A DNA stretch of 64,000 nucleotides, taken from contig OY848925.1 of assembly GCA_963693285.1 (NCBI GenBank), positions 4,070,932 through 4,134,931 on the forward strand, in the 5' to 3' direction. The position numbers and the translations under genes are program-made. Under the pieces are notes generated by a model. The model had not been told where the DNA came from, did no database searches, and worked only from the letters and a program-made list of their open reading frames with translations. This document shows positions 50,811 to 64,000 of the stretch, in pieces. Each line of letters opens with the position of its first letter. The stretch's first letter is position 1. Source of the DNA: Xestospongia muta (lineage: Eukaryota > Porifera > Demospongiae > Haplosclerida > Petrosiidae).

Positions 50811-51011
50811 CTTGAAATGGCAGTGTCCTTGTCTGGCCTTATGTATTGACTACTTAATGGTGCTGGCTCCTCATCATGTACACTTGTATTCCCTCTACTG
50901 CCATATATACAGAGTTCAAATGTCTTTCTAAATACGTTGTTAAGATATCCTGCAGTGGAATTATATATGGTGAACAATTAACACCTTTAGGCTGTTGACA
51001 AGGAACAAAGA

Positions 51012-51230
51012 CTATTGGTATTTAGTTTGAACTTGTTTCTCCCACTGAGCTTTTAAAGCAGGTTTTTTTGGGAACTTGAACAAACTTACTGTATCACTTG
51101 GTACATTAGAACATTCAGTAGCCACTAAGTGTAATTCACCATGTTCACACCTTGCTGGGTCTATATATGTGTAAGATGCGCATGAATTAGCAGAAATCTC
51201 TCCCTTTGATGACATCACATAACGGCCCAC
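51012..51230 (-). pseudogene. THAP-like fragment
   Basis: A minus-strand ORF whose middle reads ECSNVPSDTVSLFKFPKKPA then LKAQWEKQVQ. The FxFPK...L..QW pattern is that of the THAP zinc-finger DNA-binding domain. The first zinc cysteine is not in the expected place and the C-terminal C-x2-H part is not clearly found in frame, so it is damaged or split by an intron. The ORF starts in the right TIR and runs towards the P2X7-like ORF. Confidence 0.42.
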
Positions 51231-51559
51231 CCAATTTCAACCTCAACAGGAAACGTTTGTAGCTTATTGAAAATTGGCTGGAAAGAACTATTTTTTTCTA
51301 GCTAATGGTAGCCAGAAAAAATCTAAAAAAATATGCTGAGCTATATATCATCAAAGGATTCTTTTTAAATTAAAAAACCTGTTATTAAAATAGAATAAAA
51401 AATTACAAAAAGAATAACATAATTAATTAATAGATAATACAATGTTCAAATGGACACACACATGCAAGAATATATATCATGTTTCTTTTAATTCCAATAA
51501 CTATTCTGTTAAAATATTTAATTGAATTTAAAGGTCATCTTTTATAGATTCAGAAAGTG

Positions 51560-51735
51560 CTGACTTGTTATATAATATATTTACTAAATACACTAAAGTA
51601 AATGTAGATTTAACTTTGTATAAACAACAACGCTTTGTTCATGATCTGACTAAAGTTTGCTTTATATTAATATATATTTACTTTTGTGGGTGGGGAAAAG
51701 CCTTTTTGACACAGATATACTGCTTGTGTAGAAAC
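51560..51735 (+). promoter_or_regulatory. Conserved 5' flank, class P2 (copy I)
   Basis: Nearly the same as the flank of B: ATTTACTAAATACACTAAAG, TTTGTTCATGATCTGACTAA, GGGTGGGGAAAAGCC, TTGACACAGATATA, then TGCTTGTGTAGAAAC-ATG. Confidence 0.5.
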
Positions 51736-54391
51736 ATGGGGTGTGGCTGCAGAACTCTAATTGAGATATCTGTTCTGGTTATTGCTGTATGTATTATAGT
51801 AGCTCTCTTCTCTCTACTAATAGTGTTTTACTACGTTTCTGTAAGTACTACCTTATATTAAATTGTCTTGTACATCATTTGCACACTTAGAAACACATAT
51901 TATATGTAATCAATTGGTAATGTTTATATTTTGTTCTATTTTGTGATAAGTCTTTTTAGGATTACATTAATGTTTTAGCTGCTTCTTCTGTAAATGTATG
52001 CATCTTGTATATCTTATACATAAGTATCATATGTAATAGTGATATAAATGAAGAAAACATCTTTATATTTAATCTATAGGTTTCATCATAACAACAGATT
52101 GCCATTAAACTGTAGCAATGTCAACATAACTAATGAAAAGAATCCTTTCAAAAGTGGTTGTACTACTCTATCAATAACTTGGAGTAGTCTTAGTTTAACA
52201 TAACAACTATAGACTGTAATAACAATCAATACATTGGTACAATATGTAGGGATGTTCTCACTAAATGGCATTTGTGTACAATAGAGGATGAAGATATTGT
52301 CATATACAGTAATAAAACAGAGTAAACTCAGGCACAACATGAAAGGGATTTACTCAAGTTGTATTCATTACTAGGTTACACAAATATTACAGTTATACGT
52401 GATTTCTATAATGGTTGTTTATAGTGCACTATAAAAAATGCCAAAAAGTTGCTATTCCATTTCTCTGTCAATATTACTTTCCACTTTACGACTGTCCTAA
52501 TGGAAACATATATACAGCATCACGAGAAGACTGCATTGACATTAGTACTGGTGTATGTGCTTTACAATGGAATCTGGCTATTTATTATGGTTATAAAGAC
52601 AGATTACATAATTGTCAAAAGCTATCAACTTGTGAGTATATAGTTACAAGTGTATAATTTTAATTTAAAACATGAAATTTAAAACATATTTCAATATGTT
52701 GTATTAATATGATTACAATAATTATCATTGCGTGACATGTGAGGTGTTCCAGGCAGTTGTATAATTGACACAAAGTATCTTGGTAAAATATTATATGTGT
52801 ATACATTTTCTTTTAACAATTAAATATATTAAGGCTTACTTTTGGAACACTAGCAAATAGCTAAATGTTAATGAATAGTTAAATTATAACTTTGACAATG
52901 TTATATATATGTATGAATTATGCATTATATGTAGTAACCTTGCATTTTACTTTAAAAGTAATTGCTTGGATTATATCTATGCTGTAATATGTTACAGATA
53001 CTGAAAATAATTCTTTTATAAATACATCCCTCAATTCTATTCTATAAAATATAATGTGTAGAGATGACTTTATTAAAATCAACAATACATGTCAACCTCG
53101 ATGTGACAGATTTGAACAAGCCACTCACCATGGAAGTCAACTATTGATATACTCAGAATTAATAGCATCATATGTTGCTTTGTTACTTTGTATACTGATT
53201 GTGACACTATCAGTCAAAGATTACAAAATAATGTGGTTTATCACAAGTATATGAATATGATTATGAAATAGTTTGTTAGGTTTTCATATCCATCAATCTT
53301 GATAATATTTGAGGTCATTAATTGTTTAATAGTAGGTATACTATAATCTTATATAATGACAGCTATAAAAATTTGTAATACCCCAACTAGCCATCTTGGT
53401 CATCATCATTTCTATTGACAGAAATGGTTTATTCTGCAGTTCAACAAGTCTTATTGACAGTCTCAATAACCCAACACCATTTTGTACACTATCAGATTTA
53501 ATGATACTATTTTTCATCAGAAATATTTATAGTTGCTTTATATAGGATTTGTTTTTTATTATACTATTATCAACTTGATACTCTGGTGGTTTTTCATGTC
53601 ACCATTTTTTTATAAAGTTTCCTTTCTGTTTCTTGCCAATAGAATGGAAAAAATGGGACAGAACAGGTACATTTTAGCTGTGATGATATTCTTTGTATGT
53701 CAAAAATTATAAAAAATGTATCATTTCTTCAATTTGATAGGTCTAGTTATACTATTACCAGTTGTTATAGTATCTCTTTCTGTGGAGGATTATAACTATA
53801 AATTATACTGTTTTTTTCATTTATTTATATTAACAATGGACCTATGTGGTTCTATTCTGTTACTGTCATTATTGATCTACTTGCAGGTATTGGAGTATAT
53901 CTTCTGTTTGTTGTCTTTTGGATTATTCACAGGTAAATATAATTAATAAACTTTATAATTTTATAATTGTTTTAGAAATCTACTTTCCGTTCAAAGTCTG
54001 CCAAAACTATAAGACAGCTAAGTTTAGCTAAGAAGAAAAAAAAATATTGCAACATGTTTGTTTATACTCTTTATTGTATCTACTTTGGCTAGGATTGCCA
54101 CTGGTACAGCTAAATCTGACAAATTTATTGCTGCACTGATAAATTATTTTAAATGTGAAGCTTTAGGACATGTTCCTGGAAAATGTGACAGATTAGAGTT
54201 TGAACACTACTACAACCCCTACATGACTGCAATATCTTATATTCTTATAGGACTAATTTCACTTGGTGTTCTCAGTTTTGTACTGAAGTAGAGGTCAGTA
54301 AAAGAGGTAACAGTGAAATCAATTCATTGTCTGACAAGAAAGTCTTTTAAAATTAATAACGATTCGAGTTTTTCATCAAAGTGTGTGTGGA
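51736..54391 (+). pseudogene. Frizzled-like receptor I, multiply disrupted
   Basis: Duplicate of B with all ten exons recognisable: 51736-51840, 51960-51989, about 52080-52377, 52425-52631, 52998-53232, 53280-53335, 53391-53495, about 53546-53695, 53741-53932, about 53976-54391. Exon 3 has a 2-base and a 1-base deletion and TAA in ACAGAGTAAACTC. Exon 5 has an in-frame TAA before ATATAATGTGTAG and a donor changed from GTGAGT to GTGGTT. The exon 7 donor is AT instead of GT. Exon 8 is frameshifted. Exon 10 has TAG after TM7 (GAAGTAGAGG). Exon 4 (CRD) is still open. The number of lesions leaves little doubt that it is dead. Confidence 0.9.
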
Positions 54392-54478
54392 ATTAATGAA
54401 CATCACAGTCCAAGTTCTTTTATAACATGTACTGTGGTATGTGTAGTATTATAAACTCATAACGTTGATTTAATTTGT

Positions 54479-54579
<101 letters not shown>

Positions 54580-54664
54580 GAATGCTTGATTAAAATAGAT
54601 ATTTGTGCAGTAAACTTAAAAACAATTAGGCTAATAATTCACAATGTAAATCTACTTTTTTATA

Positions 54665-55009
54665 GACTTTATGGTTACAGCCAAGGAGACAGTTCTTATT
54701 GTAATGTTTTTGTTTATAGTCTTTTCAATATTTACTTTAGTACACAGTATCATTGTTACAGCTACATTAGACAAGTTTATTGCTGTATCAACAGATTATT
54801 TCAAGTTAAAATGTAACAGATCTGAGTTTGAACATATCTACAGCCCCTACATGAGTGCAATATCATACATTCATATTGGACTAATTCTATTTGGTATTCT
54901 CAACTTTGTGTTGAATTGGAGGTCAGTCAAAGAGGTTGAAATTAAATCATTTCGTCGTTTCTCAGGAAAATTTTCTGAGGTTACACATGTTTTAAGTTCA
55001 TCATAGGAC
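54665..55009 (+). pseudogene. Extra exon 10-like piece I'
   Basis: A lone last exon after the array member I. It has TM6 (ETVLIVMFLFIVFSIFTL), a shortened loop lacking the FKCEALGHVPG segment (reads YFKLKCNRSEFEH), TM7 (YIHIGLILFGILNFVL) and NWRSVKEVEIKS, ending with a TAG. It is closest to the exon 10 piece of E' (about 30395-30723), showing that these two belong to a separate exon 10 subtype. The frame is open over 100 codons, but no exons 1-9 of its own are present. Confidence 0.7.
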
Positions 55010-55106
55010 AAAAAATGTGAGTGGTGTTGGTGAATGTCACAGTATAATTTATGTTAAAACATGTGCTGATGTATTTGTAATGTAATCGAGTCATCTATCA
55101 CTTTAT

Positions 55107-55153
<47 letters not shown>

Positions 55154-55228
55154 CAATATATACAACTATTATTATTATATGTAAGACCTATAATCTTGTC
55201 TCGTTATCAACAATTTTCACTTTTGCAG

Positions 55229-55426
55229 GCTTAAAGAACAGCCATTAGGTAAGTAATTATATTTCTGTTACCTTGTATTGACTCATCATACACTGTCTAT
55301 CTATAGACCTGATGATGTTGAAATGGAAATCTTTCAACATGCAGTTTTCATCTGTCTAAACCAACTGATGATATTTATGATGATTATGAACCACCAGTAG
55401 ATACCAGTGTATATAAGTGCATGTAA
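55229..55426 (+). pseudogene. Tail-exon relic after I'
   Basis: Homologue of the C tail exons: a short exon after TTTTGCAG (55228) ending ATTAG|GTAAGT, and a second after CTATAG (about 55307). The 23-codon alternative frame at 55355-55426 reads SKPTDDIYDDYEPPVD then TSVYKCM and stop. Confidence 0.45.
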
Positions 55427-55429
55427 TGT

Positions 55430-56560
55430 ATTTGTAACATGATGTTAATTATTATGTTTTTACAAAGTTGTTGTAGTTAATCATTAAAATAGATTTAAAG
55501 AAAAAAATCTTTCCTGGTTATTACTATTTTTAATTAGATTGTAAAAGTCCACTGAGCCACACAGACACAAACAAGCGTTCTTCACCTCATAATAACAAAA
55601 AGATATTTTTCATATAATTATTTATATATTTCTTGACTGCTGCATGTTTTATGCTACCATTTGATACTTTTCTAATTTCCTATAGCTATACTATATCCTA
55701 ACCTCATGTATCAATTGTTTATATTAGTATACTTATAATTTAGTATAATTTTTGTGGGACTTCAGTGTTAGGTAAATTATTATAATTTCTATAATAATTA
55801 TTACATTGACAAAAATATATATCTGTATAGCCCAACCTAAATAATATTACCATCAACACCACATTACTTCAGGACATCTCTACAGTAGAACTAGAAGAGA
55901 AGAATCCAATTATCATTAACAATATGATATTTTATTAATTGTAATGGACTATTGCAACTATTTCTTATTATAGATGCTATATATCTATATACTTTTGAAC
56001 TTTGAAAAGTAGGAACAGGAGAATTTCATTAGAAAAGATGAAGATTACTAAAAGAAAGCCAGATAAAGACAAAGAATGTATCATGTTAGTTCTCACATTT
56101 ATACATTCATAACACTGTCTTTGTTATTGGTTGATAGAAGGCCAATACCCAAAAATTTTTTTTTAAAACTACTAGTTGATCCGAGTTGTGATAAAAAGTA
56201 GAGCCAATGCTAAAGGCAGGCTTTGTGCTTACAGATGAAACAAAAAATAAAACTAACAAGTCTGATACTACCATCATGATGTAGTATATATATATCTATG
56301 ATCAATTATCATATCTGAGCAAATATCCCATGATACATATATATGATACATATATCCTCAATTATTATATGTAACTTTTCATGCAATAATGAGTAATTGA
56401 TTTTTCAATAATAATTATTTTATCTGTTGTTCATATATTGTTTAATAAATGGTATATTTATTATGTATATACATGTATATCTACATATAGTAGACCTATC
56501 TCTTATGTAAACATGAATGATAATATGAGATATCTATTACTAAAATTTTAGAGGTCTTTA
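55430..56560. repeat. Duplicated intergenic block (I' copy)
   Basis: Non-coding homologue of 21160-22345 and 31212-32270, leading into the class P2 flank of J just as the C copy leads into that of D. Confidence 0.6.
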
Positions 56561-56569
56561 GAAGAGCAC

Positions 56570-56811
56570 TGACTGGTTAAATAAGATATTTGCTAAATAC
56601 ATTAAAGTAAATATAGATTTGACTTTAGATAAACAACAAGCCATTTGTTCATTATTTTACTAAGTTTGTTTTACATCTAAATATACTTACATTTCTGGGT
56701 GGGGGCCAAACGTTTGTTGACACAGATATATATATATATATATACCGCCAAATTTTATCAGGTGCCAATAAATCCCGGTATACGGTATATATATACTGCC
56801 TATATTGAAAC
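56570..56811 (+). promoter_or_regulatory. Conserved 5' flank, class P2 (gene J)
   Basis: Same elements as in B, D and I (ACATTAAAGTAAATATAG, GGGTGGGGGCC, TTGACACAGATATA). It has about 50 additional bases (ACCGCCAAATTTTATCAGG...GGTATACGGTATA) between the (TA)n and the leader, perhaps a small insertion. Confidence 0.5.
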
Positions 56812-60145
<3,334 letters not shown>

Positions 60146-60169
60146 GTGGCATTGATAAACATTCCAGTA

Positions 60170-60740
60170 TAATTTCTATTATTGTTTCATTGCTGACTTT
60201 TTGCTTTAACATGTTTTCCAATTTGACTACTAATATTGTCAAAAAAAAGCTGTTACAAAAAAAAGCTGTTATGTCGTTAACAAATATAACACATGTTTCC
60301 TTGTTTTGTTTGAGTTTTATATAATTTCTATTAAGATTATTGTCATCAATGGAAAAAGAAAAAGGGTTTTAATTATATTAGTAGATTATATTAAGTAGAA
60401 TATATATTTTAACTTAGTTTACATTAATCTTATTGAATGCACTGTGAGAGATTGTAAACAAGAATTTATCCCTCTTAATGTGGATCCCACTGAAAGTCCA
60501 ATGGTTTACAGCATTTATTGAAGACTACTAGTACTGGTATATATTTTTTTCATAATGAAATCTAGCTATTACTTATGTGGTGGTGTTTTAAGTTAAACTA
60601 TAACATACTTTAACTGATTCATAAACTGGATGAATATCAAGTAAAATCACAGTTTTCAGACTATTCACTATCAGATATGAATCAGATCTATATATATTTT
60701 TTGGAATTGATAGTACTGTAGGATTTATATAGTAAATTGT
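60170..60740. repeat. Duplicated 3' flank of J
   Basis: Non-coding homologue of 25330-26020 after D. Confidence 0.65.
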
Positions 60741-61659
60741 GGACTGATGGAAAACATTTCTGTAAAAAAATTACATTAATTTGTTTGAACTATAGTTGTT
60801 TTATGAGGAAAATATAATGTAAACATATCCAGGAGTACAAGCTAAGGTTCATGAAACTACATATTACATAAGAATTATACCTCATTATCATATTTTATTC
60901 ATTTCTCAAGATTTGGATGAATTTTTCACAAAATAATTAGATAAAATTTGCTTATACCTTATGCAATGAGATATCAAATAACCTTAAATTGCTATATAAT
61001 CTAGTCATTGCCATCAGCATAAAAGAAATAAAGAAAGGGGATGTTTAGTCAGGACATTGGCAAAGTTATTGACATGTCTGTCTAGGTGGCTCCTATCCAA
61101 CTGAATGGACAATAATGTCTTTCTACTTCCATGTTTAAAAATTGATTTCTATTGAGGTTGATAGGGTAAAAACTTCATAATAAAATTAAAGCTTAGTTTA
61201 AAATGTATACACTTGGATATGATGTAGTTAGCATTTGTATTCTGACCAAATATGTCATTCAATATGAATCTTCCTTGTTGTTTGTTTCAATTGTTTAAAG
61301 TCAAATGTGTTAACTAGTTATTTAAGTTGTTACAGGAATTCCAGTCTAACAATGACAATTAATTAGCTGGATAGAACTATGAAGCACAATATTAACACTG
61401 ACAGTCTACCCCCATTCAACAGCAAAGGAGATGACTTCATACAACATTGAATGATATTGCTAAAAAGGAAGTAGAGACTTTGCTAAGAATGTGAGTTATT
61501 GGGCATTGCAGCAGTCAAATAGTCATTGATGGTTATATTGTTTTCTCAGAAACATGACACTTAGCATTTGTTGCACTGGTTTTTGCCACGAGGATTGCTA
61601 AGTATTTATGCAATGCTAGATACTATTAGTAGATCCTATTATTTTACCACATTGTATCA

Positions 61660-61935
61660 TGCATCAGGATACTGGCAGGTTGAGTTAAATGAAAGTAAAA
61701 AGAAGAAAAAACCACATTCTCTACAGCACAAGCTCAGTTGAATTTAAAGTGATGCCTTTGGTCTAACCGACACTCCACTGACTTTCAAAGATTAATATAA
61801 TGCAATTAGACTGGACTGGCACCAATTGGATCCTGAAAATATCTCAATGATATTATTACGACTACAACATGTTTCAGAGAAGTTGCAGACAGCCAGATAC
61901 TTACTCAGCTTCACTTTTCAACATAATAATAAAGC
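61660..61935 (+). mobile_element. Ty3/gypsy-type RT fossil
   Basis: Remnants of an LTR-retrotransposon reverse transcriptase: SGYWQVELNESKKKKTTF near 61668-61720, then a damaged 'MPFGLTNAP' region (ATGCCTTTGGTCTAACCG), a DFQRLI remnant, and YLNDII in place of YLDDII near 61840-61860, followed by CFREVA. Stops and frameshifts throughout, and no LTRs seen. A segment near 61400-61440 (LPPFNSKGDDF) could be a gag trace. Confidence 0.65.
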
Positions 61936-61939
61936 AGTC

Positions 61940-63460
61940 TCAAATCTGCTGTTATACATTTAGAATAATATATTATATAAATGCCATATAAGTTCAGTTT
62001 TTATACACACTGTTGAGATTATTCAAACTTAGAGAGATACAAGCAGTCAAGTACAATAAGTTTAAGGAAAGGAGAGCCACTATAACATGTACAGCTAGTG
62101 CAATCATTTCTCTGTTTTTGTGATGAAATATATTGTGTTCTTTTGTAGGTCATCTCACAAACTGATAATGAAAGCATTCCTGTATAGCGTATTTAGTGAG
62201 AAATAGTCAAATTTTCTCGGAACGTTGTCTATATGGGAAGTTTGTATAGTTATTAGATATATCTGCTTCTTACAAACAGGAAGAATTTTCTTTTATTTGA
62301 GTAATATAACATGTCAACCATAAACTTGGTTGACAATGTACAAAGCAATAAACAAAAATATGATAATTAGATTTAATATCTTTTCATTGTGTTATAGCTA
62401 ACATGTATTAGCATCAGCAATTTTTTAACAGAAATGATGATTGAATAACATTTCCAACATAATTACTTATTGAATTTTTTACATTAGAAAATTTCTTGCA
62501 ATTCAATGAAAAATTTCACTGTTACCTCTTTAACTAACCTCCACTTTTGCACAAACTTGATTGAAAATGAAAGTCATCTTATAATATGGCACATATGTGT
62601 TGTATACTTTTAAATCTCAACATCTGTTGCATTATCCAGGAACATGTCCTAGAGTCTAACACTTGAAATATTCTGTCACTGCAGCAATAAATTTATCAGA
62701 TTTAGCTGTAGCATCAGTACCATGTGTTAATTAACTACAACAAAAACAATATACGAACACATTGGTATAAGAATTTTCTTTGGCTGTGCTTGTCTGTATT
62801 GTCTTTTTATTTCATATTTTGAAAGATAACAGGTTTCTAATACAATCATAATAATTGGAATTGTTTATAAAAACGATTTATTATAAACAATTCAAAAGAC
62901 AATAAAAAGCAAGAGGAAAATAGCATTTCTGTAATTATACTCAACTACAGAAAGAGACATTATAACATCTGATAATGGTATAACAATACTGCAACTGTGA
63001 AATTAACAGCAATAATAGAATAGAATGTAATTTTATTGACATACTTAAAACTATCACTATAACAAAAGTATAGTAGTTATCTTGTTCTAATTTTATGTTG
63101 GCAGACAAAGACAACCTTATGAAGAAATGTGTTTATATAAAAAACCACCAAATGATCCTTCTAAATAAAATTGTATATATAATTATAGTGATTGTTCTAA
63201 CTTGATAATACACAATATGGGGCCAGATTAACAGTAATACCACTCAATATTCATAATATTATAAATGACAACAACTAGAGCAAATCCTAAATACAGTCAG
63301 CAAAGTATAACTTCCTGCCGGACGTATATAACACATCAAAAAAGTTATTTATGAGGGAGTATACATTGCTCTAGTTTATTTTTAATAACATAATATATGA
63401 CATGATGGTTAAAATATTATTAATGGTTATTAATAATATTATAGCTCGGCTTTTTCAGTC
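61940..63460. other. Intergenic region before K
   Basis: AT-rich DNA with no coding, repeat or RNA signal that I can support. An isolated TTCCTGCCGGA near 63311 is also found near 38774 (TTCCTGCCGGATGAATAG), possibly a small shared repeat. Confidence 0.45.
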
Positions 63461-64000
63461 ATGGTTTTGACAAAGAGAGTTTCTCAGAAGACGATAAAAG
63501 TTTTTGAAGTAACTGCTCTGGTTATTGTACTAGCTGTTATAGTGGGACTCTTCTCACTACCTATTATCTTCTATTACATCACAGTAAGTATAATCTTTAT
63601 TTTCCAATATCTCACCTTCAATTTTATTAATTAATATTACTATAATATAGTTGTCTAGATGATTTAATAAATTAACTACATTGACTGATATACTTTAAAT
63701 AATGACTGAATTTTACATCACTTTATAGTGCTTTTACCAATGTATGATTGACTACATTAAAGACATAGTATGGCATATTCATGAGGAAATAGCAACACCA
63801 GAAGTTTATGCTATTTTATATTGTATTCAAAAAAATATATATTTTCTATAAAAAGACTGCAAGAGCAGTATTCAGTATTACTATTTTAATCCTTTATATT
63901 CCATTACAACTGCTAAAAATGATTTGTCTGTAAACCAATCAAGGATGTCAACTTAATGTCAAAGATAGATACAATGATTGTCATAAGTGCTACATGTTAC
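63461..64000 (+). CDS. Divergent Frizzled-like receptor K, 5' end only
   Basis: Exon 1 at 63461-63583 codes 41 residues: a basic start (MVLTKRVSQKTIKVFEV), then a hydrophobic segment with LFSLPIIFYYIT, before a GTAAGT donor in the same phase as in the other copies. The LFSLPI.FYY motif is shared with every copy, but the rest differs far more than among A-J. A possible exon 2 is 63729-63767 (after CTTTATAG, before GTATGG), but it does not resemble DYTN.LAASP, so I hold it loosely. The remainder is outside the window. The flank matches none of the three classes. Confidence 0.6.

Larger units (their letters stand above)
50090..51379. mobile_element. Long-TIR element with P2X7-like and THAP-like ORFs
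   Basis: Two inverted copies of about 175 bases (50093-50265 and 51208-51379) match closely, sharing TGGCTACCATTAGCTAG, CCTGTTGAGGTTGAAATTGG and GTTATGTGATGTCAT. Between them lie a + strand spliced ORF with a P2X7-tail-like cysteine domain and a - strand ORF with a THAP-like segment. Outside the right end, the host DNA resumes with ACCTGTTATTA, as in the homologous sequence near 38470. THAP domains are known from P-element and Kolobok-type transposases, but no catalytic domain is visible here, so this could be a non-autonomous or internally deleted element. I could not confirm a target duplication; TTAA occurs just outside the left end. Confidence 0.7.

Overview
The window is eukaryotic: AT-rich, with multi-exon genes, GT-AG introns, microsatellites and several classes of transposable element. 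Its main content is a head-to-tail tandem array, all on the + strand, of one receptor family. Each full gene has ten exons: a lysine/arginine-led hydrophobic exon 1, a 10-codon exon 2, a glycosylation-rich exon 3, an exon 4 that reads as the core of a Frizzled cysteine-rich domain (CRD), and exons 5-10 carrying seven membrane segments. I read it as a Frizzled/Smoothened-like (class F) GPCR family. With the transposon content this suggests an early-branching animal, with a demosponge my best guess, but the species is inference.

Five copies look intact with exon lengths that sum in frame: A (5611-11759), B (12768-15455), C (17674-20598, possible longer tail to 21088), E (26249-29168) and J (56812-60145). 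D (22521-25328), H (41533-47836) and I (51736-54391) are full-length but damaged. Fragments lie at 466-1293, 29494-30740, 35935-36210, 38904-39690 and 54665-55009, with one inverted lone CRD exon at 15620-15822. A more divergent first exon, K, begins at 63461 and runs off the window.

The array grew by block duplication. The stretch from the 5' pseudogene through A (about 450-12420) matches about 38800-48700 (pseudogene G plus H), including the same LINE relic in intron 4. B matches I, C matches E and D matches J. Three classes of 5' flank go with two exon 1 lengths: 42 codons in A, H, C and E, and 35 codons in B, D, I and J.

Mobile elements are interleaved: a decayed piggyBac-type element (2989-5600) ending a few bases before the start codon of A; LINE relics (7440-10180, 43330-46270); a MITE-like element (16917-17541) next to the 5' flank of C; a reverse-transcriptase element with a possible restriction-like endonuclease end (32405-35517); a long-TIR element (about 50090-51379) with a P2X7-tail-like cysteine domain and a THAP-like ORF; a Ty3/gypsy RT fossil (61660-61935); and a tRNA-derived SINE trace in intron 4 of A. 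The rest is intergenic DNA, much of it shared between duplicated blocks.
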